This document shows, in pieces, positions 9,117-17,979 of a DNA stretch of 64,000 nt (positions within the stretch are counted from its first letter, which is position 1; each line of letters begins with the position of its first letter). Source of the DNA: Snuella sedimenti (GTDB lineage: Bacteria; Bacteroidota; Bacteroidia; Flavobacteriales; Flavobacteriaceae). Both the position numbers and the translations under genes were made by a program. The notes beneath the pieces are model-generated. The model was not told the DNA's origin and did no database searches. It saw only the letters and a program-made list of their open reading frames with translations. Location: the NCBI RefSeq assembly GCF_016428595.1, contig NZ_JAELVQ010000005.1:136827-200826 (forward strand), read 5' to 3'.

Positions 9117-9923
9117 TTAGAAGTTAATTTTCTTATAAAGTATTTCTCTTAAATTTGAGTGCTTGTTACGAAAGAATTGCTTAGGCGTTTGTCCCGTAAA
9201 TTCTTTAATGTTCTTAGAAAAATGTGAGTAATCGTAATACTTATAGTTTTCTATAATTGGTAAGAGGTCAGTCGTTTTGTTTTGTTCGATTTGCCTGATA
9301 ATGTAGTTAACCCTAATAAGCCTTAAGAACTTATTAGTAGTTACTCCTGTTACTTTTTTGAAATGCCTGTTTAGTGTTGAATGCGAAATATGAAAGTTTT
9401 CAATTATATCGGTAACACTTAACATCCCGTTATTTTTTAAAATATGCTCAAGTATTGTCGAAATAGCCGTTGGTTTGAGCCATTCACTGTAGTATGTGCT
9501 TAAATACTTGTCTAGTATCTTGATATGATCATCAACATCATTGCAATTTTGTAGTTCCGATTGGAGTTGTGTGCATGTTTCTTCTGGAATGATATGTTCT
9601 AAATTGTAACGAGGGTCGGATTTTGACAGATCGTTTCCCGTGATTCTATGAAATTTGTCAGGAGAAAGACGAATGGCCAGGAAAGTATCTCCTTTCCTGG
9701 CAGATAGTTCGTAATAATTTGAAGATGAATTTAAAAAGTATTTTGATAAATAACGCTCTCCTTTCTCATCTTTAATTTTAAAATTACCAGACAGTATAAA
9801 GACCAAGTAATTATAGCCAGTCGAAGCAATTGTCGAAGTGTCGTCCAATTTATAGTTTACCTTTACAATGCTTAAAAATAAAGGATGGTCTTTAATTAAA
9901 TTGGAGACGATTAATTTTGGCAA
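9117..9923 (-). CDS. AraC-family transcriptional regulator
   Basis: This 268-residue protein has an N-terminal sensing region (about 1-150) and a C-terminal AraC-type double helix-turn-helix (about 170-265), with SVTDIIENFHISHSTLNRHF and the typical ending YSHFSKNIKEFTGQTPKQF. The only usable start is TTG at 9923, because no ATG occurs in the N-terminal part and an in-frame TGA lies just upstream. The start is only two bases after the purL stop, so it is probably cotranscribed with purL. Its target genes are unknown; the sulfatases downstream are a guess only. Confidence 0.88.
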   Translation of the reverse strand: MPKLIVSNLIKDHPLFLSIVKVNYKLDDTSTIASTGYNYLVFILSGNFKIKDEKGERYLSKYFLNSSSNYYELSARKGDTFLAIRLSPDKFHRITGNDLSKSDPRYNLEHIIPEETCTQLQSELQNCNDVDDHIKILDKYLSTYYSEWLKPTAISTILEHILKNNGMLSVTDIIENFHISHSTLNRHFKKVTGVTTNKFLRLIRVNYIIRQIEQNKTTDLLPIIENYKYYDYSHFSKNIKEFTGQTPKQFFRNKHSNLREILYKKINF

Positions 9924-9925
9924 AA

Positions 9926-12900
9926 CTATTGGTGTTTTTCAATCCACTTTCTTGCATTTACAAAGGCTTCGAGCCAAGGTGTTGCTTCATCGTTTCTGTT
10001 ATCAGGGTAATAAGCCCAGTTCCATTGGAACATAGAGCGCTCTATATGTGGCATGGTTACTAAATGTCTCCCCGTTTTATCACATAGCATGGCTGTATTA
10101 TAATCGGAGCCATTTGGGTTGTGCGGGTAGCCTTCATAACCATACTTTGCAACAATATTGTATTGATCTTCACTGTGAGGTAAATTAAATTTACCCTCCC
10201 CATGACTAATCCAGACACCCAAGGTACTTCCTGAAAGATTGGAAAGCATAACCGAGTTGTTTTCCTGAATTTTTACAGAGGTAAAACTACTTTCGTGCTT
10301 ATGGGAGTCGTTGTGGAGCATTTTGCCGTGAACGTTATGATCTGGATTGATTTCTTCTAATTCCATGAATAACTGACAACCATTGCATATTCCAACGGAT
10401 AAGGTGTCTTCTCTATTAAAGAAGTCCTGAATGGCTTTATTTGCCTTTTCATTATATTTTATGGCACCGGCCCAACCTTTTGCCGAACCTAGTACGTCTG
10501 AGTTGCTAAAACCTCCAACGGCACCTAAAAACTGAATATCTTCAAGCGTTTCACGACCAGAGATTAAATCGGTCATGTGTACATCTTTCACATCAAATCC
10601 GGCCAAATACATGGCGTTTGCCATTTCACGCTCACTATTACTGCCTTTTTCTCTTAGGATGGCGGCTTTAGGACGTGGTTTATTAGCATCAATTACAGGC
10701 AATTTGCCAGTAAATTGTTTTGGAAAGGTGTAGTTTAAAGGTTGAACTTTATAGTTTTTATAGCGATCTTCAGCCAGATTGTTAGCCGTTTGCTTTTGAT
10801 CTAGCAGGAACGAAGTTTTATACCAGGTGTCTCGTAGTTGGGAAACGTTAAGCGCCAACGTTTCAGAATGATTTGTTATGTGTAATGTATTGCCGTCAAT
10901 AACATTTCCAATACGGTAGAAGTCTATATTTGCAGCAGAAAGGGTGTCACTTAAGGAGTCGTCCTTTGCTTGAATAACAATACCTGCGTTTTCAGAAAAC
11001 AATAACTTAACGGTATCTTGTTCGTTTAAACCAGAGAGATCTAGTTCTGCACCAAGGTTATTGTCTGCAAAACACATTTCCAACAAAGTGGTGATCAAAC
11101 CACCTGAAGCCACATCGTGACCAGCAACAATCTTATCCCTTTGTATTAAATTTTGGATCGTGTTAAACACCGTTTTTACATAAGCGGCATCTTTAACTGT
11201 AGGGGCTTCATTTCCTAATTTGTTAAGGATCTGAGCAAACGAGCTTCCTCCTAATTTAAAGTTGTCCTGAGAGATGTTAATATAGTATACACTACCTTTA
11301 TTTTTCTTAAATACTGGTTCAACAACTTTAGAGATGTCAGTACAATTAGCGGCAGCCGAAATAATAACAGTTCCGGGAGCAATAACCTCTTCGTTAGGGT
11401 ATTTTTGCTTCATAGAAAGAGAATCTTTTCCGGTTGGTACATTAATACCTAAATCGATAGCAAATTTTGAAACAGCCTCAACAGCTTCGTACAAGCGAGC
11501 ATCTTCACCTTCATTTTTACATGGCCACATCCAGTTGGCAGATAAAGACACGTTTTTTAAACCCTCTTTTAACGGTGCCCAAATAATATTAGTTAACGCT
11601 TCGGCAATACTATTTCGGCTTCCTGCTACGGGATCAATCAATCCTGAAATAGGAGAGTGGCCAATAGAAGTAGCAATACCTTCCTTACCTTTATAGTCCA
11701 AGGCCATAACACCTACGTTGTTTAAAGGTAACTGTAAAGGTCCTGCACACTGTTGTTTGGCTACTTTACCACCAACACAACGGTCTACTTTATTAGTTAA
11801 CCAATCTTTACAGGCAACAGCTTCTAATTGTAGCACCTGATTTAGATAATCATGAAATTTATCAGTAGTATAATTTACATTACTGTAATTTCTGTTAATG
11901 GTTTTGTCGGTCATGATGGTTTTAGGAGAACTTCCAAACATGTCTTCTAAAGCTAAATCCATTGGTTTATGACCATTGCTTTTAGATTCAAATGTAAAGC
12001 GATCATCACCAGTAACATCACCAACGGTGTACATGGGAGAACGTTCTCGCTCTGCAATACGTTGCAATGTATCAATATGCTTTTCTGTAATCACTAATCC
12101 CATACGTTCTTGTGATTCGTTACCAATTATTTCTTTATCAGATAAAGTAGGATCTCCTACGGGTAACGCATCTAAATCAATTTTACCACCAGTGTCTTCA
12201 ACGAGTTCAGACAAGCAATTTAAGTGGCCACCAGCACCGTGATCATGAATGGATACAATATAGTTTTCATCACTTTCAACCATGCCGCGAACAGCATTAG
12301 CAGCACGTTTTTGCATCTCTGGGTTAGAACGTTGTACTGCATTTAGCTCGATGCCTGAAGCAAACTCACCTGTATCGGCAGAAGATACGGCAGCACCCCC
12401 CATACCAATACGGTAGTTCTCTCCACCAAGAATGACTATTTTATCACCTTTTTGAGGCGTTGCTTTTAATGCTTGCTCACTTTTACCATATCCAATACCA
12501 CCAGCTTGCATAATTACTTTATCAAATCCTAATTTGCGGGCATCCTCTTCATGTTCAAAAGTCAATACGGAACCACAAATAAGGGGCTGACCAAATTTGT
12601 TACCAAAGTCGGAAGCTCCATTAGAGGCTTTAATCAAGATGTCCATTGGCGTTTGGTACAACCATTTACGTTCTTTTACACCATGTTCCCAAGGTCTGTT
12701 TTCTTCTAATCGCGAATAGGAGGTCATATAAACTGCGGTTCCTGCTAATGGTATGGAACCTTTTCCTCCAGCTAATCGATCCCTAATTTCTCCACCCGAT
12801 CCTGTTGCTGCACCATTAAATGGCTCTACAGTGGTAGGGAAATTGTGCGTTTCAGCTTTTAAGGAAATGACAGAGTCGAAATCTTGTGTGGTATAATAAT

Positions 12901-13591
12901 CGGGAATATCGGCACGTTTTGGTGCAAACTGCTCCACTTTAGGACCTTTTATAAAGGCCACGTTATCTTTATATGCCGAAACAATATCGTTAGGATGTTG
13001 TTTCGATGTTTCTTTAATAAGTTTGAATAAAGAGGTTGGTTTCTCCTCGCCATCAATTACAAAGGTACCGTTGAAAATCTTGTGTCGGCAATGTTCTGAG
13101 TTTACCTGTGAAAAACCAAAGACTTCAGAATCGGTTAGGGGACGTCCTATTTTTTTGGAGACGCCTTCCAAATATGCGACTTCTTCATCACTTAAAGCTA
13201 AACCTTCCTGTTTATTGTAAGCTGCAATATCTTCGATATTGAGGATGGCTTCTGGTTGAATGTTTATAGTAAAGGTGTCTTGATTTAAACCTTTGAATTT
13301 TTCGGAAATCATTGGATCGAAATCTTTGAAATCTTCCGAAATAGCTTGGAATTCTTCTATTCTAATAATGCCCGAAATACCCATGTTTTGTGTAATTTCA
13401 ACAGCATTGGTGCTCCAAGGCGTAATCATTGCTGCTCTAGGGCCAACAAAAAAAGCATCTAGGGATGCTTGCTCTATTTTTGGTTGATTTCCAAATAACC
13501 AGTTAAGTTTGGAAATACTTTCGGTTGATAATTCTTTTGTTGTTTGAACGGCAAATACCTTACCGGTTACGTTTCCAAAGAAATGAATCAT
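9926..13591 (-). CDS. purL: phosphoribosylformylglycinamidine synthase, large single-chain form
   Basis: This enzyme converts FGAR and glutamine to FGAM in purine synthesis. At 1221 residues it is the large form that joins the PurS-like N-terminal part, the synthetase halves and a C-terminal class I glutamine amidotransferase. The catalytic triad is visible: Cys1072 in GICNGCQLF, with His1182 and Glu1184 in PHIERSMFQW. ATP-site segments such as SVISLKAETHNFPT and GSGGEIRD are present. A TAnnTTTG box lies 33 bases upstream. An AraC-type gene follows two bases after the stop. Confidence 0.97.
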   Translation of the reverse strand: MIHFFGNVTGKVFAVQTTKELSTESISKLNWLFGNQPKIEQASLDAFFVGPRAAMITPWSTNAVEITQNMGISGIIRIEEFQAISEDFKDFDPMISEKFKGLNQDTFTINIQPEAILNIEDIAAYNKQEGLALSDEEVAYLEGVSKKIGRPLTDSEVFGFSQVNSEHCRHKIFNGTFVIDGEEKPTSLFKLIKETSKQHPNDIVSAYKDNVAFIKGPKVEQFAPKRADIPDYYTTQDFDSVISLKAETHNFPTTVEPFNGAATGSGGEIRDRLAGGKGSIPLAGTAVYMTSYSRLEENRPWEHGVKERKWLYQTPMDILIKASNGASDFGNKFGQPLICGSVLTFEHEEDARKLGFDKVIMQAGGIGYGKSEQALKATPQKGDKIVILGGENYRIGMGGAAVSSADTGEFASGIELNAVQRSNPEMQKRAANAVRGMVESDENYIVSIHDHGAGGHLNCLSELVEDTGGKIDLDALPVGDPTLSDKEIIGNESQERMGLVITEKHIDTLQRIAERERSPMYTVGDVTGDDRFTFESKSNGHKPMDLALEDMFGSSPKTIMTDKTINRNYSNVNYTTDKFHDYLNQVLQLEAVACKDWLTNKVDRCVGGKVAKQQCAGPLQLPLNNVGVMALDYKGKEGIATSIGHSPISGLIDPVAGSRNSIAEALTNIIWAPLKEGLKNVSLSANWMWPCKNEGEDARLYEAVEAVSKFAIDLGINVPTGKDSLSMKQKYPNEEVIAPGTVIISAAANCTDISKVVEPVFKKNKGSVYYINISQDNFKLGGSSFAQILNKLGNEAPTVKDAAYVKTVFNTIQNLIQRDKIVAGHDVASGGLITTLLEMCFADNNLGAELDLSGLNEQDTVKLLFSENAGIVIQAKDDSLSDTLSAANIDFYRIGNVIDGNTLHITNHSETLALNVSQLRDTWYKTSFLLDQKQTANNLAEDRYKNYKVQPLNYTFPKQFTGKLPVIDANKPRPKAAILREKGSNSEREMANAMYLAGFDVKDVHMTDLISGRETLEDIQFLGAVGGFSNSDVLGSAKGWAGAIKYNEKANKAIQDFFNREDTLSVGICNGCQLFMELEEINPDHNVHGKMLHNDSHKHESSFTSVKIQENNSVMLSNLSGSTLGVWISHGEGKFNLPHSEDQYNIVAKYGYEGYPHNPNGSDYNTAMLCDKTGRHLVTMPHIERSMFQWNWAYYPDNRNDEATPWLEAFVNARKWIEKHQ

Positions 13592-13623
13592 TATGTGCGA
13601 TTTGTGTTGTGTTTAACAAAGTG

Positions 13624-13631
13624 CAAAAATA
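13624..13631 (-). promoter_or_regulatory. -7 box of purL
   Basis: CAAAAATA on the plus strand reads TATTTTTG on the minus strand, matching the Bacteroidota TAnnTTTG box, 33 bases before the purL ATG. No clear TTG is found at the -33 position. Confidence 0.4.
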
Positions 13632-14117
13632 CACTTTTTTACGCATTTAAGCTTGCTTTTTTCACGAAAGGATGGGGGCTTATTAACAGTATTTTTAACA
13701 AGCGTATTTAAAATATATATCGTAGGTTGTTTACAGTGGAATTGTAATAGGAGGTACCGAATAGGTTAAGATGCACTAAGAGGTAATACAGCTGGTAGAT
13801 ATCTTTTTGTTAAGGACAGTTGCCAACTTCATAAGTGATACAACAAATAGTTTTCATAAAATAGGTGTTTCAATTAAGTCTGCATATTAGAGAAAGAACT
13901 TTACAAGCAGAAAAACCATTTATAGAAAAATTATTTTATAGATAAAGAATTAAGGGGAATGGTTTGAGTTAAATCAATCTGAATAGATCATATTATTAAA
14001 ACATCAAGTACAGTACTAGTTATCGTTTATAAAAATAAGATAGAATCGCACCCTTTTGAGGGCGTTTGTTTTATGTTTGTGATTAATAAAGGAGCTATAT
14101 GGAAGATTCCTAACATA

Positions 14118-14134
14118 TTTTAAACAGTCTCTAA
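14118..14134 (-). repeat. solo inverted-repeat end with TAA flank
   Basis: TTTTAAACAGTCTC followed by TAA matches the right end of the element at 20654-20812. No partner end was found upstream in this intergenic region, so this is a remnant or solo end. Confidence 0.5.
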
Positions 14135-14250
14135 AAGTGGAAAAATCTGCTCTTAATATGGGAGAACGCCAATAATTCTTTTACTTTTATAACTATATAG
14201 GTATTATAGGTTTTGCTATTCAACAATAAGGAATCTTTAAACAGTACATT

Positions 14251-15276
14251 ATGAAACGCCGATCATTTTTTAAAGAAGTTACCACAGGCTTAGTTGGATT
14301 AGGACTTACAACGCGTTCTTTTGCTAATACAACCGACAAGAAAACTAAAAGCCCTATTAAGTTATGTACAACCACGGACCAAGAAAAAGTGTTCTTCTAT
14401 GCCGAGGTAATTAATGAGCCAATAAAGGTCGTTCATATAGCGGATACGCACTTGTTTAAAGATGACGAAAGGGGAATACCTTATCAGGAGTATAGTCATA
14501 GAATGGCAAAAGCATATAACCAGACGACCCATTTTAAAACAGGAATAAAAACGAATCCAGAAGAAGCCTTTGAACAAACGCTCGCATTTGCAAAAGAAGT
14601 AAATGCAGATGTGATTACATTGATTGGCGATATTTTTAGTTTTCCATCTGAGGCAGCAATAGAATGGGTGCTATCAAAGTTAAAAAAAACAGGTATTCCA
14701 TATATTTATACCGCTGGAAATCATGATTGGCATTATGAAGGCATGGAAGGTTCATTGGAATCCTTGCGTAATACGTGGATTGAAAAGCGATTACTGCCCT
14801 TATATCAAGGCAACCACCCATTAATGGCTGCTTATGATATTAAAGGCATCCGGTTTTTGGCTATCGATAATTCCACCTACCAAATTAATGAGGAACAATT
14901 AGCCTTTTTTATCAAGCATGTAGCTAGTGGCTTGCCTTTGGTTTTACTGGTCCATATTCCAATGTATGCCCCTGGTAAAAATGTTTATTTTGGTTGTGGA
15001 AACCCAAATTGGGGAGCAGGCACAGATCAAAATTTTGAATTGGAAAAACGCCCCAAATGGCCTGAAAGCGGGCATACCAAAACAACACTTAACTTCCATA
15101 AGAGCGTTTTTAACGCGCCAAACCTTTTAGGTATATTTTCAGGACATATCCATCGAAATTCTATTGAAATAATAAAAGGAAAACCTCAAATAGTTGCTGA
15201 TGACAACGCCAGTGGAGGTTATTTGGATATCAACTTTTTACCTATGGACGAAAAGGATAAAAGGTTAATTTTATAG
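14251..15276 (+). CDS. metallophosphoesterase with twin-arginine-like signal
   Basis: This is a calcineurin-like phosphoesterase of 341 residues. The N-terminus KRRSFFKEVTTGLVGLGL has a twin-arginine pattern, which suggests export in folded form. All metal motifs are present: Asp65 and His67 (ADTHLF), Asp127 (GD), Asn157 and His158 (GNHD), His235 (VHIP) and the GHIH motif with His299 and His301. It is probably a periplasmic phosphodiesterase or phosphatase; the substrate is unknown. It is flanked by long intergenic regions and seems to be a single-gene unit. Confidence 0.9.
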   Translation: MKRRSFFKEVTTGLVGLGLTTRSFANTTDKKTKSPIKLCTTTDQEKVFFYAEVINEPIKVVHIADTHLFKDDERGIPYQEYSHRMAKAYNQTTHFKTGIKTNPEEAFEQTLAFAKEVNADVITLIGDIFSFPSEAAIEWVLSKLKKTGIPYIYTAGNHDWHYEGMEGSLESLRNTWIEKRLLPLYQGNHPLMAAYDIKGIRFLAIDNSTYQINEEQLAFFIKHVASGLPLVLLVHIPMYAPGKNVYFGCGNPNWGAGTDQNFELEKRPKWPESGHTKTTLNFHKSVFNAPNLLGIFSGHIHRNSIEIIKGKPQIVADDNASGGYLDINFLPMDEKDKRLIL

Positions 15277-15669
15277 TTGTTGATAAAGACTTTTCAGTCC
15301 GTACTAACATTCATTACAATATGGATGTGATACTTTTATAGAATATTTGAGCCAAATCAAATCACTACACTATAACTTTATTTTGCTTATTATCAATAAT
15401 CTATGTGTTTTCAATAATCCGTTGTGCATTCTTATAAAATTCTGTCGATTCGAGTCAATTTTACGATTGAAAGAGTAAAATTTGTATGGTGAATCGAATA
15501 TCCGTTATGATGTAAAAACCAGTGTTTTATCTTCCTGTATAGCCCAATCTGACAGCACCTTCAAACAGACATTTTTGAAACTAGTCTGACTCAAAATTAG
15601 CAACGGATTTTCGGTCATTACATTTTAATTGTTTTTTCTTACATTTGAGGATGAATATTCTTTTTTAAT
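15277..15669. other. intergenic region with a degenerate repeat
   Basis: No gene is seen. Around 15440-15500 there is an imperfect dyad in which ATTCGA and ATTTTAC are answered by GTAAAAT and TCGAAT. A similar string (CTGTCAATTTGAGTGATTTT) lies at 21067-21086. A CCAATCTGACA motif occurs near 15545 and again near 21037. A TAnnTTTG box at 15640 serves the next gene. Confidence 0.45.
15640..15647 (+). promoter_or_regulatory. -7 box of the 15709 gene
   Basis: TACATTTG matches TAnnTTTG and lies 61 bases before the preferred ATG at 15709. The -33 TTG is not clear. Confidence 0.4.
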
Positions 15670-15708
15670 TTGAATATTTTCTTAATCAACTATATTATAC
15701 AATCAATT

Positions 15709-17961
15709 ATGAAATATTTACTTAGTGTACTCCTCATGTTTACTTTATCGTTTTACGGCCAGAACCCTAAGACCAAAACCATTTTAGGAGATGAGTATAC
15801 AGCCAACTACAAAAAGGAAAGAAACGAATTTGAAATTTGTAAAAAAAAGGAGGATGTGTCCGAGTGTTACAAATGGATTATAGAAAATGAAGATGAGTTT
15901 AGTTTTATGAAAGCGCTCGACAGTGTTACCGAAAAAGCAATGAAAACCTATAAGTTTAATTATTTTGGTGAAGAAAAAAAGTTATCGGAACTATCTGCTT
16001 ACGATTATTCCAATATAAAGATTACAAATAGCCCAGAAACTTTCAATGAAATAGAGGACAATATGTGGTTAGAAATAGATAAAGCTCCAACTTGTGGGTT
16101 TCCTAAATTCACAATAAAGAAAAAAGATAATGATAATTATGTTATTACTTCAAGCACTGACGACAGTATAGGAAATCTTAATAAAGAGACCGGTGATTAT
16201 AAGAAAACAATTGACGCCATTTTAATTGAACACTTAGAAGCAAATAAAGATACGCTAGGGAAAACAATTGTCGCTAGTGTTAAAACAGATTTTAAGGAGC
16301 TGTTAAAAGAATTGTACAATACCTCCATTGTTAAAACAGGGGACTATGTGTATTTAACAACTAAGGAACTAACAGATACTAGTTTCAAAAAGAATAGCTA
16401 TAACTTTCATTATCTCATTAAGAATAAAAACATATACGTTAGGGTATGTGATGTTAAAGATAAAGACGTTAAAGATAAAAAAGAATGTGATGTCTATGGC
16501 CCTTTCAATTTGTCGATTCCTGAAAATGAATTCATCTACAGTATAATAAACCAACATGGCAAGTTTAAGGATGGAGATACAGATAACCAAGAAGCCATCA
16601 GTAAAGTGTATTATAAGCTCGTTATTAAAAAACAGGATGCACAAACATCTGCTTTAAAAAAAGAAATGAATGACTCCATTACCAACATTTTCGAAAAAAT
16701 AGAAAATGCCAAAAACACCTTTAGTGGTCAGATTGTTATTAATGAAAGAGCTAAGCTTTATGACAAAAGAAAATTAATAAAAAGGAGAGCGTTTATCAAG
16801 GATAAATATAGCAATCAGAAATACCGTGCAGAAATAGAGTTGTTAATAGATAGTGTAAACATTAGTTTTTTTAATAACAGGGCAGATAATATTACCATTG
16901 TAGGACGATTGAGCAATGATAAAAAAAACACAAAGGTATTTACTAACAGAATGTATAGCTTACCCTTAAGGGAGTTTAATAATCGCCATCAGACCAATAC
17001 ACTAACCGATAAAGATGGTAATCAGTATACTTATTATTATGATGATATTTTGGATTATCTCCCATATAAAAAGTTTAACTATGCTGTAAAGAATGCTGAA
17101 ATTAAAGTAGGTAATAAGGACAGTATTAGGGTGATAGAACGCAAAATTGGGGATTATTTTACAGGAATATTCTTTTCGGATTTTCTAGGCTTAAACAGTA
17201 ACAATAATAACAATTTGATTGTAGCCGAAGGACGCATTCGCATTCCTTGGCACCTAAGGAATTATGGAGTATTAACATTATTAGACAATATCACTGCCTA
17301 TGCATCAGTCAATCTGTTTAGTGGCTTTGAAAACAGTTCCCGAAAAGTTGAGCTGGATGATATGCTAGACACTGAGGAAAATACAGAAACCAATAGTCAA
17401 AAGTTTAAAACTAACAATTTTAATTTGCTTGTAAACAACAATATAGATGCCGGTATACTCGTAACACCTGTGACATTAGAATGGAAAGGAGCCTCAACCT
17501 TTATTCATTTACGCTATGGCTTACGTTTTATAAGAACAGGTATAGAGTATAATGTAAAAACACAAGACACCATTTTGGTTAACAACACACCTACAGTACA
17601 GGAAACCCTTAAAGAACGGAAGGGTTTTCAAGTGTTTTCGATTGGACAGGAAGCCGAAATCAATTTTGAGATCAGGCCGCAATCCAGTGTGGGAGCTGAT
17701 GTTACTTTTGGCCTAAACTGGTTTAGAGCCAATGGAACCAATAAAAACGATCTTGGCTTTTTTACAACCAACAATGCACCCAACCTAAAGCTTATGGCCA
17801 ATATTTATGCATTAACCAATTCCGATAAAAATAATTCAGGGGTCTATTTTAGAATAGGAGGTCATTACAACCTAGGCAGTTATAAAGTGTTCCCACAAAT
17901 GATGGTTGGCTATGCCACCAATTTAAGTTCGTTTGTGAACAAACTTAAAAAAGAAGACTAA
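15709..17961 (+). CDS. large exported protein of unknown function
   Basis: From the ATG at 15709 this protein has 750 residues and a clear signal peptide (MKYLLSVLLMFTLSFYGQ). A TTG reading from 15670 would place 13 residues in front of it. I recognise no domain. The first two thirds are Lys- and Asp-rich and mixed alpha/beta. The last 230 residues alternate as beta strands (for example SVGADVTFGLNWF and VYFRIGGHYNLGSY), which could be an outer-membrane barrel. It lies 18 bases before the amidohydrolase-like gene, so the two probably form an operon. The function is unknown. Confidence 0.8.
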   Translation: MKYLLSVLLMFTLSFYGQNPKTKTILGDEYTANYKKERNEFEICKKKEDVSECYKWIIENEDEFSFMKALDSVTEKAMKTYKFNYFGEEKKLSELSAYDYSNIKITNSPETFNEIEDNMWLEIDKAPTCGFPKFTIKKKDNDNYVITSSTDDSIGNLNKETGDYKKTIDAILIEHLEANKDTLGKTIVASVKTDFKELLKELYNTSIVKTGDYVYLTTKELTDTSFKKNSYNFHYLIKNKNIYVRVCDVKDKDVKDKKECDVYGPFNLSIPENEFIYSIINQHGKFKDGDTDNQEAISKVYYKLVIKKQDAQTSALKKEMNDSITNIFEKIENAKNTFSGQIVINERAKLYDKRKLIKRRAFIKDKYSNQKYRAEIELLIDSVNISFFNNRADNITIVGRLSNDKKNTKVFTNRMYSLPLREFNNRHQTNTLTDKDGNQYTYYYDDILDYLPYKKFNYAVKNAEIKVGNKDSIRVIERKIGDYFTGIFFSDFLGLNSNNNNNLIVAEGRIRIPWHLRNYGVLTLLDNITAYASVNLFSGFENSSRKVELDDMLDTEENTETNSQKFKTNNFNLLVNNNIDAGILVTPVTLEWKGASTFIHLRYGLRFIRTGIEYNVKTQDTILVNNTPTVQETLKERKGFQVFSIGQEAEINFEIRPQSSVGADVTFGLNWFRANGTNKNDLGFFTTNNAPNLKLMANIYALTNSDKNNSGVYFRIGGHYNLGSYKVFPQMMVGYATNLSSFVNKLKKED

Positions 17962-17979
17962 TCTTATAAAAATAGGGCC

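Larger units (their letters stand above)
13592..14250. other. intergenic region, 659 bp
   Basis: I see no convincing gene. The region holds the purL promoter box on the left. At 14118-14131 it holds one copy of an inverted-repeat end (ending in AAACAGTCTC) flanked by TAA. A weak GC hairpin lies near 14047-14066 (CGCACCC and GAGGGCG). Base use is that of decayed intergenic DNA. Confidence 0.5.

Noticed and set aside
11334-12242. Plus-strand open frames inside purL
   Set aside because: They lie wholly within the conserved purL coding region and have no independent support.
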